Below, one piece after another: positions 55,259 through 64,000 of a stretch of 64,000 nt of DNA. The notes beneath the pieces were generated by a model that was not told the origin of the DNA, made no database searches, and saw only the letters and a program-made list of their open reading frames with translations. Made by a program: the position numbers and the translations under genes. Origin of the DNA: Blautia massiliensis (ex Durand et al. 2017) (GTDB taxonomy: Bacteria; Bacillota; Clostridia; Lachnospirales; Lachnospiraceae); NCBI RefSeq assembly GCF_001487165.1, contig NZ_LN913006.1:2634657-2698656 (forward strand). The letters run 5' to 3'. How positions within the stretch are numbered: the first letter of the stretch is position 1; every line of letters begins with the position of its first letter.

Positions 55259-56408
55259 TCATCGGTACCTCCTGATATTTTCTGAGAACAAAATACATGA
55301 TCGTTCCGATCCCCAGCCGGCTTGTGGCCCAGACCTTTCCACCATGATCCTCCATGATCTTCTTTACGATGGAAAGTCCAATACCGCTTCCTCCCTTGGA
55401 AGAATTTCTGGAAACATCGGTACGGTAAAAACGGTCAAAAATATACGGCAGATCCTTGGCGGCAATACCCTTGCCGTTATCCTCGATCTCCACCTGGATA
55501 AAATCACCCACATCCTTCACCCGAAGCTGGATGATCCCCCTTGGCTTCTCCATATACTTAATGGCATTACTCACGATATTATGGATCACACGGCGGATCT
55601 GCTCACCATCCGCAATAACCTGCACACCCTTCTCCACATAATTGGCATACACAAGCTCGATCCCCCTGGTCTCCATCTCAAGCCCAAGCTCCTCCGCACA
55701 ATCCGAAAAATAATCCTCCACATTCAGCTTGCTGAACGTATACGGAATACGGTTGGTATCGATCTTGGAATAAAAGGTCAGCTCATTGATCAGATGATCC
55801 ATCTCATTGGTCTTATTATAAATGGTACGCACATACCGGTCCATCTTCTCCGGCGTATCCGCCACACCATCCATGATTCCCTCCACATAACCCTTCACCG
55901 CAGTGATCGGCGTCTTCAGATCATGGGAAATATTGCTGATCAGCTCCTTATTCTCCTTATCCATCAGGATCTTCTCTTCCGTGGACTCCTTCAGACGCTT
56001 ACGCATCTCCTCAAAATCCTGGCAAAGCTGGGAAAATTCATCATTCCCCTCAACCTCCAGCACAAAATCCAGATTCCCCTCCTTGATGTTCTTGGTAGCC
56101 TTCTTAAGCTTCACCAGCGGAACCGCAATGCTCCGATAGATCCACAGCCCTACGGACAACGCAGTAAAAACAAGGATGATCGTTGCGGTCAGGATCATAT
56201 CCTTGGCCATCAGCTTCACCTGGCTGCTGGAAGACTGCGGCAGCGAAATATCATAGACCATCTGGCTGGAATCCGAAGCCTGGCTGCTGCTCTCCTGCAC
56301 ATGCTTCGCCTGCGTCTGGCTGAACCCGTACAGACTTGCGGAAAAAAGAAGCAGCGGCAGCAGGATGATCGCAACGAAGCCCACAATAATACGTGTTTTT
56401 AACTTCAT
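55251..56408 (-). CDS. Sensor histidine kinase with HAMP domain
   Basis: Two membrane segments (about 6-28 and 71-91) flank a short Ser/Gln-rich outer loop of about 40 residues. A HAMP domain follows (about 92-145), then HisKA with H162 (ISNISHDLKTPITAVKG) and an HATPase domain with NAIKYM, DNGKGI and GSGIGLSIV. The very small sensor loop suggests sensing in or near the membrane, as for some cell-envelope kinases (inference). It is 385 aa and partners the adjacent regulator. Confidence 0.93.
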   Translation of the reverse strand: MKLKTRIIVGFVAIILLPLLLFSASLYGFSQTQAKHVQESSSQASDSSQMVYDISLPQSSSSQVKLMAKDMILTATIILVFTALSVGLWIYRSIAVPLVKLKKATKNIKEGNLDFVLEVEGNDEFSQLCQDFEEMRKRLKESTEEKILMDKENKELISNISHDLKTPITAVKGYVEGIMDGVADTPEKMDRYVRTIYNKTNEMDHLINELTFYSKIDTNRIPYTFSKLNVEDYFSDCAEELGLEMETRGIELVYANYVEKGVQVIADGEQIRRVIHNIVSNAIKYMEKPRGIIQLRVKDVGDFIQVEIEDNGKGIAAKDLPYIFDRFYRTDVSRNSSKGGSGIGLSIVKKIMEDHGGKVWATSRLGIGTIMYFVLRKYQEVPMNE

Positions 56409-56516
56409 CTGTATCTCCGTCCTTTATAAATTCACACATTCACATACACGTATTATAACATAAACTATATTCCCTATCTCTAAATTTTCTATAAAAAACC
56501 CCATCTCACCATGCAA

Positions 56517-56550
56517 GAAGCCCCCGGTACTGGCACTACCGGGGGCTTCA
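56517..56550. terminator. Terminator after metK
   Basis: AAGCCCCCGGTA-ctggcac-TACCGGGGGCTT is a perfect 12-bp stem close to the metK stop codon. It could work in both directions. Confidence 0.85.
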
Positions 56551-56571
56551 CTCTTTATTCTTCTGAAACGA

Positions 56572-57774
56572 TTATTCGTAGCTGTTGCAAAGATACTTCT
56601 TCAGAGTCTCAACCTTGTCCAGATGCTCCCATGGAAGATCAACATCTGTACGGCCGAAATGACCATAAGCAGCAGTCTGCTTGTAGATCGGACGGCGAAG
56701 GTCAAGCATCTTGATGATACCAGCCGGACGAAGATCAAAATTCTCACGAACGATCTCAACAAGCTTAGTCTCAGAAAGCTTACCTGTTCCGAAGGTATTC
56801 ACACTGACAGAAGTCGGATGCGCAACACCGATCGCATAGGAAAGCTGGATCTCACACTTGTCAGCAAGACCGGCTGCAACAATGTTCTTTGCAACATAAC
56901 GTGCAGCATAAGCAGCAGAACGGTCAACCTTTGTGCAATCCTTACCGGAAAAAGCACCGCCGCCGTGACGTCCTGTTCCGCCGTAGGTATCAACGATGAT
57001 CTTACGACCTGTCAGACCACTGTCACCGTGAGGTCCGCCGATAACAAAACGACCTGTCGGATTGATGAAATACTTCGTATCCGCATCAACCATATCAGCC
57101 GGAATGATCGCATCAAAAACATACTTCTTAATATCCTCATGGATCTGCTCCTGAGTAACATCCGGATCATGCTGTGTAGAGCATACAACAGCATCGATTC
57201 TCTTCGGCTTGCCGGCCTCATCATACTCAACAGTAACCTGAGTCTTTCCATCCGGTCTTAAATATTTCAGAGTGCCGTCCTTACGAACCTTTGTCAGCTG
57301 CTGAGCAAGCTTGTGAGCCATGTTGATGGCATATGGCATATACTCCTCAGTCTCATTGGAAGCATAACCAAACTGAAGACCCTGGTCACCGGCACCGATG
57401 GAATCCAGCTCGTCCTCATTCATATCGTCCTCTTTCTGCTCAAGAGCCTTGTCAACACCCATAGCGATATCTGTGGACTGCTTGTCAAGTGATGTGATAA
57501 CCGCACAGGTATCTGCATCAAAGCCATAATCCGCATTGTCATATCCGATCTCACGGATCGTATCGCGAACGATCTTCTGGATATCAACATTAGCCTTGGT
57601 TGTGATCTCGCCCATAACAAGTACAAGACCTGTTGTAGTAGCAGTCTCACATGCAACACGGCTCATCGGATCCTGTGCCATCATAGCATCAAGGATCGCA
57701 TCGGAAATAGAGTCGCAGACCTTGTCAGGATGACCCTCAGTTACAGATTCAGATGTAAATAAAATTTTCTCCAT
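56572..57774 (-). CDS. metK: S-adenosylmethionine synthetase (MetK)
   Basis: MetK makes SAM from ATP and methionine. Its signatures are [15 protein letters not shown] at the N-terminus, [11 protein letters not shown] in the middle and [16 protein letters not shown]. The length of 400 aa is normal. The ATG at 57774 (MEKILFTSE) has AGGAG eight bases upstream. A longer in-frame reading would run into the riboswitch terminator. It links to the methionine route encoded at 1-9.6 kb. Confidence 0.97.
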   Translation of the reverse strand: MEKILFTSESVTEGHPDKVCDSISDAILDAMMAQDPMSRVACETATTTGLVLVMGEITTKANVDIQKIVRDTIREIGYDNADYGFDADTCAVITSLDKQSTDIAMGVDKALEQKEDDMNEDELDSIGAGDQGLQFGYASNETEEYMPYAINMAHKLAQQLTKVRKDGTLKYLRPDGKTQVTVEYDEAGKPKRIDAVVCSTQHDPDVTQEQIHEDIKKYVFDAIIPADMVDADTKYFINPTGRFVIGGPHGDSGLTGRKIIVDTYGGTGRHGGGAFSGKDCTKVDRSAAYAARYVAKNIVAAGLADKCEIQLSYAIGVAHPTSVSVNTFGTGKLSETKLVEIVRENFDLRPAGIIKMLDLRRPIYKQTAAYGHFGRTDVDLPWEHLDKVETLKKYLCNSYE

Positions 57775-57812
57775 GATCTTCTCCTTTTGTAATAAAACAA
57801 TGGTTATATACA

Positions 57813-57843
57813 TAAAAAACAGCCCGTACAATCCGGACTGTTT
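57813..57843 (-). terminator. Terminator of the SAM riboswitch
   Basis: AAACAGTCCGG-attgta-CGGGCTGTTT followed by a T run on the minus strand, between aptamer and metK. Confidence 0.85.
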
Positions 57844-57857
57844 AAATTCTGTAAACA

Positions 57858-57970
57858 ATCCTCTTATTGTTCGATTGCTCGCTCAGGTTGGCACCTTCCT
57901 GGATTCTCCGGGGTTGCCGTGGCTTCACAGATCCTTTGTATCTCCACCACTCTGAATAAAAGGCTATCTT
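57858..57970 (-). ncRNA. SAM-I (S-box) riboswitch
   Basis: The minus strand carries AGAGTGGTGGAG, CTGTGAAGCCACGGCAACC and AAGGTGCCAACCTG in order, closed by a P1 stem (CTTTTATT/AATAAGAG). Bound SAM should favour the terminator and lower metK expression. Confidence 0.95.
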
Positions 57971-58082
57971 TTATGAAATTTGCTGCAACACATACAATAT
58001 ACTTATCATACCAAAATGTCAAGAGCAATTTTCGATAAAAAATATCACCCGCTGCTTTTTCATCCCCAATACGTAAATATTC

Positions 58083-58118
58083 AAAAAAAGAACCGGGCAT
58101 CCACATCGCCCGGTTCTT
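58083..58118 (-). terminator. Terminator of the pilus locus
   Basis: GAAGAACCGGGC-gatgtggat-GCCCGGTTCTT followed by TTTTTG on the minus strand. Confidence 0.9.
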
Positions 58119-58149
58119 CCATCGATCATCCTTCAGAATGATCCATTAT

Positions 58150-59736
58150 TTATTTTTTCTTCTTTCTCTTAACTCCATAAGCTGCACCACCGCCAACAAT
58201 GATCGCTGCTGCAAGGATTCCAACCCATACGCCGATCGGTGTATCATCGCCGGTCTTTACAGAACGTCTTGCTGTACCACTGGTATCGTTCGGAGCAGTT
58301 CCGCCCGCTGTACCGTTATTCGGGATCGGAGTGATCCGATCATTTCCACCATGATTTGTTCCAGGTGTAGCAGTCGGAATTGGTGTCGGCTCGGAAGAAA
58401 GACTGTTGGTGATCTCCTTTGTTACAGTATATCGGTTATCATTATTCAGTGTAACCTCACCCTGACCGGTAACTGTATACTTAAAGGTATCATCATCAAC
58501 CGGATTTCCATCCTTATCCGTCTCCAGAACAGTATAAGTAACACTGTTGATCTCCTGATCCTTTGGAAGATCCAACATTACCTGAACACTATCATTCTGT
58601 TTCAGAGTCACTACCTTCTCAAGCGTCAGCTCACCGTTACTCTCAGTGGAGAACACACCTGCATAGAACGTATCATCCACAGTAGAAGCAACACCATCGA
58701 TCATCACATTCTTCTTAATGTTGATATATCCGTTACGGCTGAATATATCGGAAATCTTTGTATAATAGTTATTTACATAAGCCGCTGCCTCAGTAGCACC
58801 ACTATCTCCACCGATCACAACCTGATTGGACTTCTCTTCACTCTCACCATTCGGCTTCGTTACATTGTAGTAGTAAAGATTCTCATCATCCACCTTGATC
58901 TCCGTATTCTGCTGAAGAAGCTTTCCATCCTCATCCAGCTCAAATACATAATAGGTGCCATCCGGAACATCCGTCCATGTAGCTGTACCACTGGAAGCAC
59001 CATTGATATGGATATCCTGTAAATAATCATCACGGAACGGGATCGTACCTTCCTGATCCGAAAAAACGCCAACCTTATAAGTTACATCCTCTTTCGTTTC
59101 CAGAGGAATCACATTCCCGTTATCATCAACATTATAGATCCTCTTCGTAACCTGGATCTGTGTATGCTTCGGCGGATTACTTACAGACTTCGGATAAGCC
59201 TGTACATCGTACATCCAGCCCTGCTCCTGATCTGCAAAAGGAACGGAGATCAGCATCGGTGAAACCATAACACTGCTGTTTCCATCTGTCTGCACCACCA
59301 GGTACATACCCTCAGCCAGATCAGCGAAAGTCATATTCCCCTCTGCATCAGAGGACTTGGACATACCCCACACATCCACGCTTCCGCTGACGATCATAGC
59401 CGCCAGCTTCTCTGCCGCTTCATACCAGCCATCAGCCGTCGTGATGGAATCAAAATCGATTGCTGCGGCAGCCAGTGCCTCATCCAACACGAAATGCACA
59501 TTGCCATCAAAATTCACACTGCCAACCTTGTAGATCGTCAGCCCTACATCCGGCAGCGGAGTCTGGTTTCCCTCCTCATCCGCCTGCTGAACCGTCAACG
59601 TCAGATTACCTGTTTTTCCAGCTTCATAATCCCCGGCGAAAACCGGCTGCAAAACACTTGTGACCAGCATAGCCGTCAGCATCAGAACAGCCAGAAGGCT
59701 CCGGAATATTTTCCCTTGCTTTCTTCTATTTTTCAT
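58150..59736 (-). CDS. LPxTG-type pilin subunit (SpaA/isopeptide-forming)
   Basis: This 528-aa surface pilin has a signal peptide (about 1-35) and Cna-B/SpaA-type beta domains containing DVGLTIYKVGSVNF and VNPPKHTQIQVTKRIYN-like segments. A Pro/Thr/Gly linker follows, then a sorting signal in which VKTGD stands in place of LPxTG, a membrane helix and KRKKKK. Sortase C enzymes encoded just upstream would join it covalently into a pilus; an anchor or minor role is possible. GGAGG is upstream, and the start overlaps the sortase stop. Confidence 0.88.
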   Translation of the reverse strand: MKNRRKQGKIFRSLLAVLMLTAMLVTSVLQPVFAGDYEAGKTGNLTLTVQQADEEGNQTPLPDVGLTIYKVGSVNFDGNVHFVLDEALAAAAIDFDSITTADGWYEAAEKLAAMIVSGSVDVWGMSKSSDAEGNMTFADLAEGMYLVVQTDGNSSVMVSPMLISVPFADQEQGWMYDVQAYPKSVSNPPKHTQIQVTKRIYNVDDNGNVIPLETKEDVTYKVGVFSDQEGTIPFRDDYLQDIHINGASSGTATWTDVPDGTYYVFELDEDGKLLQQNTEIKVDDENLYYYNVTKPNGESEEKSNQVVIGGDSGATEAAAYVNNYYTKISDIFSRNGYINIKKNVMIDGVASTVDDTFYAGVFSTESNGELTLEKVVTLKQNDSVQVMLDLPKDQEINSVTYTVLETDKDGNPVDDDTFKYTVTGQGEVTLNNDNRYTVTKEITNSLSSEPTPIPTATPGTNHGGNDRITPIPNNGTAGGTAPNDTSGTARRSVKTGDDTPIGVWVGILAAAIIVGGGAAYGVKRKKKK

Positions 59737-60643
59737 CGCTCTCTGCCTCCTCTTTCCTTTCTGAAAGCTGCTTCTTTTTCCGTTTTTTGTCCCTATGACG
59801 GACGATCAGATAAATCAGCAGGATCAGAACAACAAGCACTGCAGCGCCGCCGGCCAGAACCCTCTTCGGATCCACAACAGCAAGCTTCTGCGGTATCGTT
59901 TCGTCATTCTTTGTATCTTCCACCACATATTTCGTCCGCACTCCCCGGACAAGAAGCCTGTGGGTGTTAACTCCATAAGGGGTACACGTGATCAGAGTCA
60001 CATGATCTTCACCCTCGATAATATCCAGGTCACTGGTCTCATCCGGAAGCACCGTCTTGATCTGATCCACCTTGTAGGCCAGATGCTTGCCAAGAATGTG
60101 CAGGATAAAAATATCTCCCTTTTCCATCTGATCCAGATCTGTAAAAAGCTTCGCATTCGGAAGACCTCGATGCGCCGCCAGAACCGCATGGGTGCTCTTG
60201 CCTCCGATCGGAAGGCTGGTACCCTCCACGTGGCCCACACCCTTTTCCAGCACGGTCTTGCTCAGTCCGTGATAGATAGCCAGCTTCGCTTTGATCTTCG
60301 GGATCTCGATACTGCCCATCAGTCCGTCACCGTTCGGATCCAGAACCCTGTCATAGGGATGACTCAGCTCATAAGTATCCTCTTCCTCAAAAGCATCTAC
60401 AATGGCATTCACCGGATGCTCGGCATTATACTCCTTCGCCTCTTTCCACAGCCTGTCATAGTCATTGTCCGAAAGCTCCGTTACCGCTTCCTCGTACTTA
60501 CTGACCAGCTGGGCATTTCGATACTGGTTCCACATATCACTGATCGTGGGATAAAGGAACACACCCGCCCCCACCAGAAACACCAGGGCAATAATGATGT
60601 TCAGGACAACATTACTCTTTTTCTTTTTTTTCTTTTTAGCCAT
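59726..60643 (-). CDS. Class C sortase (pilus polymerase, 1)
   Basis: This membrane transpeptidase links pilin subunits. The N-terminal helix is about 12-32, and catalytic residues are H158 (LAAHRGLP), C220 (VTLITCTPYGVNTHR) and R229. A C-terminal membrane helix with a basic tail is typical of class C. The protein is 305 aa. It lies four bases after the second sortase and overlaps the pilin gene by 11 bases. Confidence 0.94.
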   Translation of the reverse strand: MAKKKKKKKSNVVLNIIIALVFLVGAGVFLYPTISDMWNQYRNAQLVSKYEEAVTELSDNDYDRLWKEAKEYNAEHPVNAIVDAFEEEDTYELSHPYDRVLDPNGDGLMGSIEIPKIKAKLAIYHGLSKTVLEKGVGHVEGTSLPIGGKSTHAVLAAHRGLPNAKLFTDLDQMEKGDIFILHILGKHLAYKVDQIKTVLPDETSDLDIIEGEDHVTLITCTPYGVNTHRLLVRGVRTKYVVEDTKNDETIPQKLAVVDPKRVLAGGAAVLVVLILLIYLIVRHRDKKRKKKQLSERKEEAESDEK

Positions 60644-60646
60644 AAA

Positions 60647-61507
60647 CTATTTCCTGCGTCGTTTTTTGTTCTGAACAGAATTGATACCGGCAACCAGGAT
60701 CACCGCGATCACAATTCCGATCACAACACAGAGAGCAAGCATCGGAAGCGTCGGATTGGTGATTCCGGTAACCTTCTTCTCTGCTTTCTGAACCGCCTTC
60801 GCAGCCTTCATCGGAACTCTGTGTCCCCTCACCAGAAGTCTGTGCGTATTCACCGCATAAGGCGTACACGTAACCAGCGTTACATGATCATCCCCATCCG
60901 TGATACCCAGAGACTCTGTCTGCTCCGGAAGAACGGTAAGAATCTGATCCACCTCGTAGGCAAGCGTCTTACCCAGCACATGCAGGTAAAAAACATCTCC
61001 CTCTTCCACAAGATTCAGATCTGTAAAAAGTTTCGCACTTGGAAGTCCTCTGTGTGCCGACAAAATACAATGGGTACTCTTGCCGCCAACCGGAAGACTG
61101 CTGCCGAACAAATGACCGGCACCCTTCTCCAGAGACTCATCTGTCGTGTAATGATAGATTGGAATGCTCACATCGATCACAGGAATCTCCACATACCCCA
61201 TCATTCCATCACCATTCAGGTTCAGAAGAGACTCGTATGTACTGTCCGTCTGGCCATCCCTCACGGAAAAAGCATCCGGAACACTTTCCTGCTTGATCTG
61301 TTCGTTATACTCCTGAGCTGCCTTCCACATACTGTCAATCTTCTCCGAATTATCATCCGAAGAAACACTGCTGCTATAATTACTGATCAGCAGGCTGTCC
61401 CTGTACCGGTTCCAGGCATCACTGACCATTGGATACAGCAGTATGGACAACCCTATCAGAAACAGCAAACCAAGTCCAATATAATTTTTCTTCTTATTCT
61501 TTCTCAT
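60647..61507 (-). CDS. Class C sortase (pilus polymerase, 2)
   Basis: This second class C sortase is clearly paralogous to the first. Catalytic residues are H152 (LSAHRGLP), C214 (VTLVTCTPYAVNTHR) and R223, with membrane helices at both ends. The ATG at 61507 (MRKNKKKNY) has GGAG six bases upstream; an ATG four codons earlier is possible. Two polymerising sortases beside three pilins suggest different subunit specificities. Confidence 0.93.
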   Translation of the reverse strand: MRKNKKKNYIGLGLLFLIGLSILLYPMVSDAWNRYRDSLLISNYSSSVSSDDNSEKIDSMWKAAQEYNEQIKQESVPDAFSVRDGQTDSTYESLLNLNGDGMMGYVEIPVIDVSIPIYHYTTDESLEKGAGHLFGSSLPVGGKSTHCILSAHRGLPSAKLFTDLNLVEEGDVFYLHVLGKTLAYEVDQILTVLPEQTESLGITDGDDHVTLVTCTPYAVNTHRLLVRGHRVPMKAAKAVQKAEKKVTGITNPTLPMLALCVVIGIVIAVILVAGINSVQNKKRRRK

Positions 61508-61530
61508 AGGTTTCTCCATACTGTTGTATT

Positions 61531-61562
61531 ACCATTCCGGCCCCCGAAGGGGCCGGGCGGTA
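61531..61562 (-). promoter_or_regulatory. GC-rich hairpin between pilin and sortase genes
   Basis: ACCGCCCGGCCCC-ttcg-GGGGCCGGaaTGGT is a very stable stem without a T run. It may lower downstream sortase expression or protect the pilin transcript end. Confidence 0.65.
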
Positions 61563-61646
61563 AAAGCTTTACTACCTTGTTTTAATACTTGCTTTGTCGT
61601 TGCTTATAAATAATTTTTGAATTGAATCGATCCGGCAATCAAACGA

Positions 61647-63098
61647 TTACTCCTCAGATCCTTTTCTGCGGCTGATGAAGAAAGCACCAGCAGCGCCAGC
61701 CATAACTACAACACCGATGATAGTGAAGAGGTATGTTCCCATGCCACCTGTGGATGGAAGGGAGTTGAGTTTTGTATCATTTAAACCACCTTCATTATAC
61801 AATTTAGCAGTAGCAACTTCTCCGTCTACAGTAAGTGTAAGTGTCTTACCATCTGTATTAATAGAATATCCTTTTGGTGCTTTTGTTTCTTCAAAGTGAT
61901 AAGAACCAACATCTAAACCTTCTACGTCAATATAACCATTTGCATCTGTCACAAGTTTTGAATCAGCACCTTCTGTATCTGGAGCATATTTATATTTTCC
62001 AGTTTTTTCTTCCTTTACGAACGTTAACGGTACTTCTTCTCCATCTTTATACAATACAAACTCAGCACCTTCCAATGCCTTATTCACATCACCATCGCCA
62101 TATTTCATCAGAACTAATTCTCCAGTAAATAACTTAACCGGAACATTATTTCCGCCGTAATCTACACCTGCTGCATGGCTACCTGCTTTATTTTCTACTG
62201 TTGTTTCATTTACTTTTACGGTATAAGTAACTGTAATTTTCTTTCCAGCATTCGGATTAGCTGTATCTGCAACTAATTCACCTAAATCAACAATAAATCC
62301 ATTGCCTTTATCATTTACTACGATTTCACCAACCTGGCCATCTTTGCCTTCCATTGTTACACTATTAACAGCATTTGGTCCTGTTAAATAGTAATCAGCA
62401 CCAGTAATTTTATCAGTGATTGTAAATGTTCTGTTCTCTGCATTTGCTGCATCAATAAAAGGTACGTATGCTTCGATTTTATAAGTTACAATATCTCCAA
62501 TTGCTACTACATGATCGGCATCTTCTGTTGTTTTATCTACAGATGTTGAAGATTTTTTAGCAATTACTTCTGTACCTGATAACGCTGGATATGGCTCGCC
62601 AAATCCTACATAAGCAGTTGCTGTTTTATAAGTATAACCTTCCTCTTCTGCTTTAATTGCATAAATACCAGCTTCACTTACTTCAATTTTTGTCTTATCT
62701 GTTAATGCTTTGAATCCAGTAAGTGCTGCAACTTTACTTAATGCTAAGTCAATATTTGCTGCTGTTACCTGTTTTGCTGTTACACCAGTCGGTAAAACAA
62801 CTTTAGGATCTTGAAACTTAATTAATCCTCAGATAACTTCCTGCTGTGCATCAGCGGAATCTTGCATTCCTAATGCTTCTATGAAGCATGCTCCTGCTCC
62901 ATTCGTAAATGCCCAACCAGAAGTTGTGCTCTCATCCTTTTGAATGATCTGCATATACTCAACTTTTTCTGCATTGTCAAAATTTTTAAGTTTAATTTCA
63001 ACATTTGCATTTCCATCTGCAAATACCGCTGTGCACATAGACAGTACCATAATCGCTGCCACTAATAATGCACCAATCTTTTTAAATAAATTTTTCAT
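61647..63098 (-). pseudogene. Major pilin gene interrupted by in-frame TGA
   Basis: The frame opens with AAAGGAGC and a signal peptide (MKNLFKKIGALLVAAIMVLS). It runs 89 codons, then meets TGA at 62831-62829 and continues without shift for about 390 codons of good pilin sequence. That includes an isopeptide D2-type domain (IGDIVTYKIEAYVPF), SpaA-like domain (GAEFVLYKDGEEV), sorting signal LPSTGG and a membrane anchor. A single TGG (Trp) to TGA change would explain it. The downstream part alone (from 62354) has no signal peptide. A sequencing error or a recent loss are both possible. Confidence 0.85.
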
Positions 63099-63169
63099 AA
63101 GGTTTGCTCCTTTCTTTCTCTGCAATTTTTCTTTTTCTTGCCCTTCATCGGCCATTTACAATTAATGTG

Positions 63170-64000
63170 TTACGATCTCTTTGCTTCTTCCTCCCTCCGT
63201 TTATTATTTATAAACAACAGGAGTGCAGTTGCAAGAATCGCTACACCACTGATTGTAAATCCATAGGTTCCCGGTCCACCGGATTCTGGTAAGGAATATA
63301 CCTTAGTGTTTGTAATCTGATATATAGTCTTATTATTATCTGGCTTTGATGCTACATCCTTACCATCATATTTTACTGTTATTGTTCTGTCATTTGCTAC
63401 CGTAATATTCCATGGTTCAGCAGATTTCACATAACCTGTTGGCGCTTTCGTTTCACGCAGTACATACTGACCAATTGGAAGATTCTTTATAGAAATCTTT
63501 CCTCTCTGTTCTGATGTATAAGAATTAACTTGAATTTCATTTCCACTTGTATCTACCTTATATAACGCAAATTCAGCACCGGACAATTTGGTATCAGTTG
63601 TCTGACTATCAACCTTTTCAAGTTCAATATCCACAACTATTTTCTTGTTGGTAAATTTAGCAATTCCAATCTGTCCATTAGTTACGTCATTATTTCCGTC
63701 TCTGAGAACTACTTTATTATCAGTATCTGTTCCCATGGTAAACGTAATATCTGTAGCCTTCTGCTGTTGATCTCTTGCAATTACACTGTGGCAGTTTGTT
63801 CCATCAACTGTTGCAATCTCCTGCAATTCATAATGAACATCTGCGCCAAGAGATTCTACAACCTTATAATCACCTCTGGACAACTCACTTAATTTTGTAT
63901 TATCAGATTCAAGTTTTGCATCGATTCCCTCTGCAAGCGTAAATACCGCTGTTGCTGTTGGTTCGTCTTTTTTAATCGTTGCAGTTGCAGTTGCAACTGT
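63170..64000 (-). CDS. LPxTG pilin subunit, partial (continues past window end)
   Basis: The reading frame is open to the last base of the window, so the N-terminus lies beyond 64000. The visible 276 residues show a SpaA/Cna-B domain (DTKLSGAEFALYKVDTSG, RETKAPTGYVKS), sorting signal LPESGG followed by PGTYGF, a membrane helix and an RREEEAKRS tail. It is the first visible pilin of the locus and may be a tip or adhesive subunit. The next gene starts 71 bases after its stop. Confidence 0.9.
   Translation of the reverse strand, partial: TVATATATIKKDEPTATAVFTLAEGIDAKLESDNTKLSELSRGDYKVVESLGADVHYELQEIATVDGTNCHSVIARDQQQKATDITFTMGTDTDNKVVLRDGNNDVTNGQIGIAKFTNKKIVVDIELEKVDSQTTDTKLSGAEFALYKVDTSGNEIQVNSYTSEQRGKISIKNLPIGQYVLRETKAPTGYVKSAEPWNITVANDRTITVKYDGKDVASKPDNNKTIYQITNTKVYSLPESGGPGTYGFTISGVAILATALLLFINNKRREEEAKRS

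Noticed and set aside
55239-56402. 387-codon plus-strand frame
   Set aside because: It is a shadow antisense to the histidine kinase gene, which has clear HisKA and HATPase motifs.

Overview
This window looks like a chromosomal segment of a low-to-mid GC anaerobic Firmicute, most likely a Lachnospiraceae gut bacterium; the genus cannot be fixed from sequence alone (Blautia, Mediterraneibacter or Dorea-like are plausible). The reasons are strong AGGAGG-type ribosome binding sites, oxygen-independent ThiH and a ferredoxin-domain sulfite reductase, BspA-like leucine-rich-repeat surface proteins, GH29 fucosidases and a class C sortase pilus locus. Most genes run on the minus strand.

Layout. 0.2 kb: tRNA-Ser. 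1.0-9.6 kb: a nine-to-ten-gene minus-strand operon running from sulfate to homocysteine: MetY, small siroheme sulfite reductase, TusA-like protein, HcyS/HcyF/HcyD protein-thiocarboxylate machinery, AprA/AprB-type APS reductase and CysD/CysN, with a clear promoter ahead of metY. 9.8-13.3 kb: a two-component system and a frameshifted secreted protein. 13.4-14.4 kb: an orphan sulfate-binding protein. 14.8-17.7 kb: thiS-thiG-thiH behind a TPP riboswitch and a second attenuator. 17.8-18.0 kb: a 31-residue membrane peptide gene. 18.1-21.2 kb: a secreted Ig-like protein and an IS200/IS605 element with broken tnpA and intact tnpB. 21.3-25.7 kb: an APC permease, an RpiR regulator and two paralogous serine hydrolases. 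25.9-31.0 kb: the sulfate ABC transporter cysA-cysW-cysT-sbp and a LacI-type regulator. 31.3-32.1 kb: an MNT/HEPN pair. 32.3-37.6 kb: two BspA-like LRR proteins. 37.7-40.5 kb: two alpha-L-fucosidases. 40.7-46.6 kb: plsC, a membrane protein, gyrA and gyrB. 47-53.6 kb: rsmI, a repeat-rich gap, then trmN6-like, ricT, holB, a guanylate-kinase-like gene and an Orn/Lys/Arg decarboxylase-like gene, which matches the Bacillus yaaO-tmk-holB-yaaT-yabB-rsmI block. 53.9-57.8 kb: a Uma2 nuclease, a second two-component system, and metK behind a SAM-I riboswitch. 58.1-64 kb: a pilus locus with three LPxTG-like pilins and two class C sortases; one pilin has an in-frame TGA.

How it fits together. Sulfate enters through the CysTWA transporter with two binding proteins, is activated by CysDN, is reduced by AprAB and the small sulfite reductase, and is loaded on a ubiquitin-like carrier for MetY. 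MetK then uses methionine. The carrier machinery may also serve thiamin: ThiS, like HcyS, ends in three glycines plus two extra residues, and no separate ThiF is present in the window.

The most unusual non-coding signals are two roughly 200-bp near-perfect hairpins (741-941 and 48458-48639) that share an apical sequence, an 87-bp tandem repeat, a fourfold short-hairpin repeat upstream of rsmI, and a 65-bp terminator-linked repeat family.
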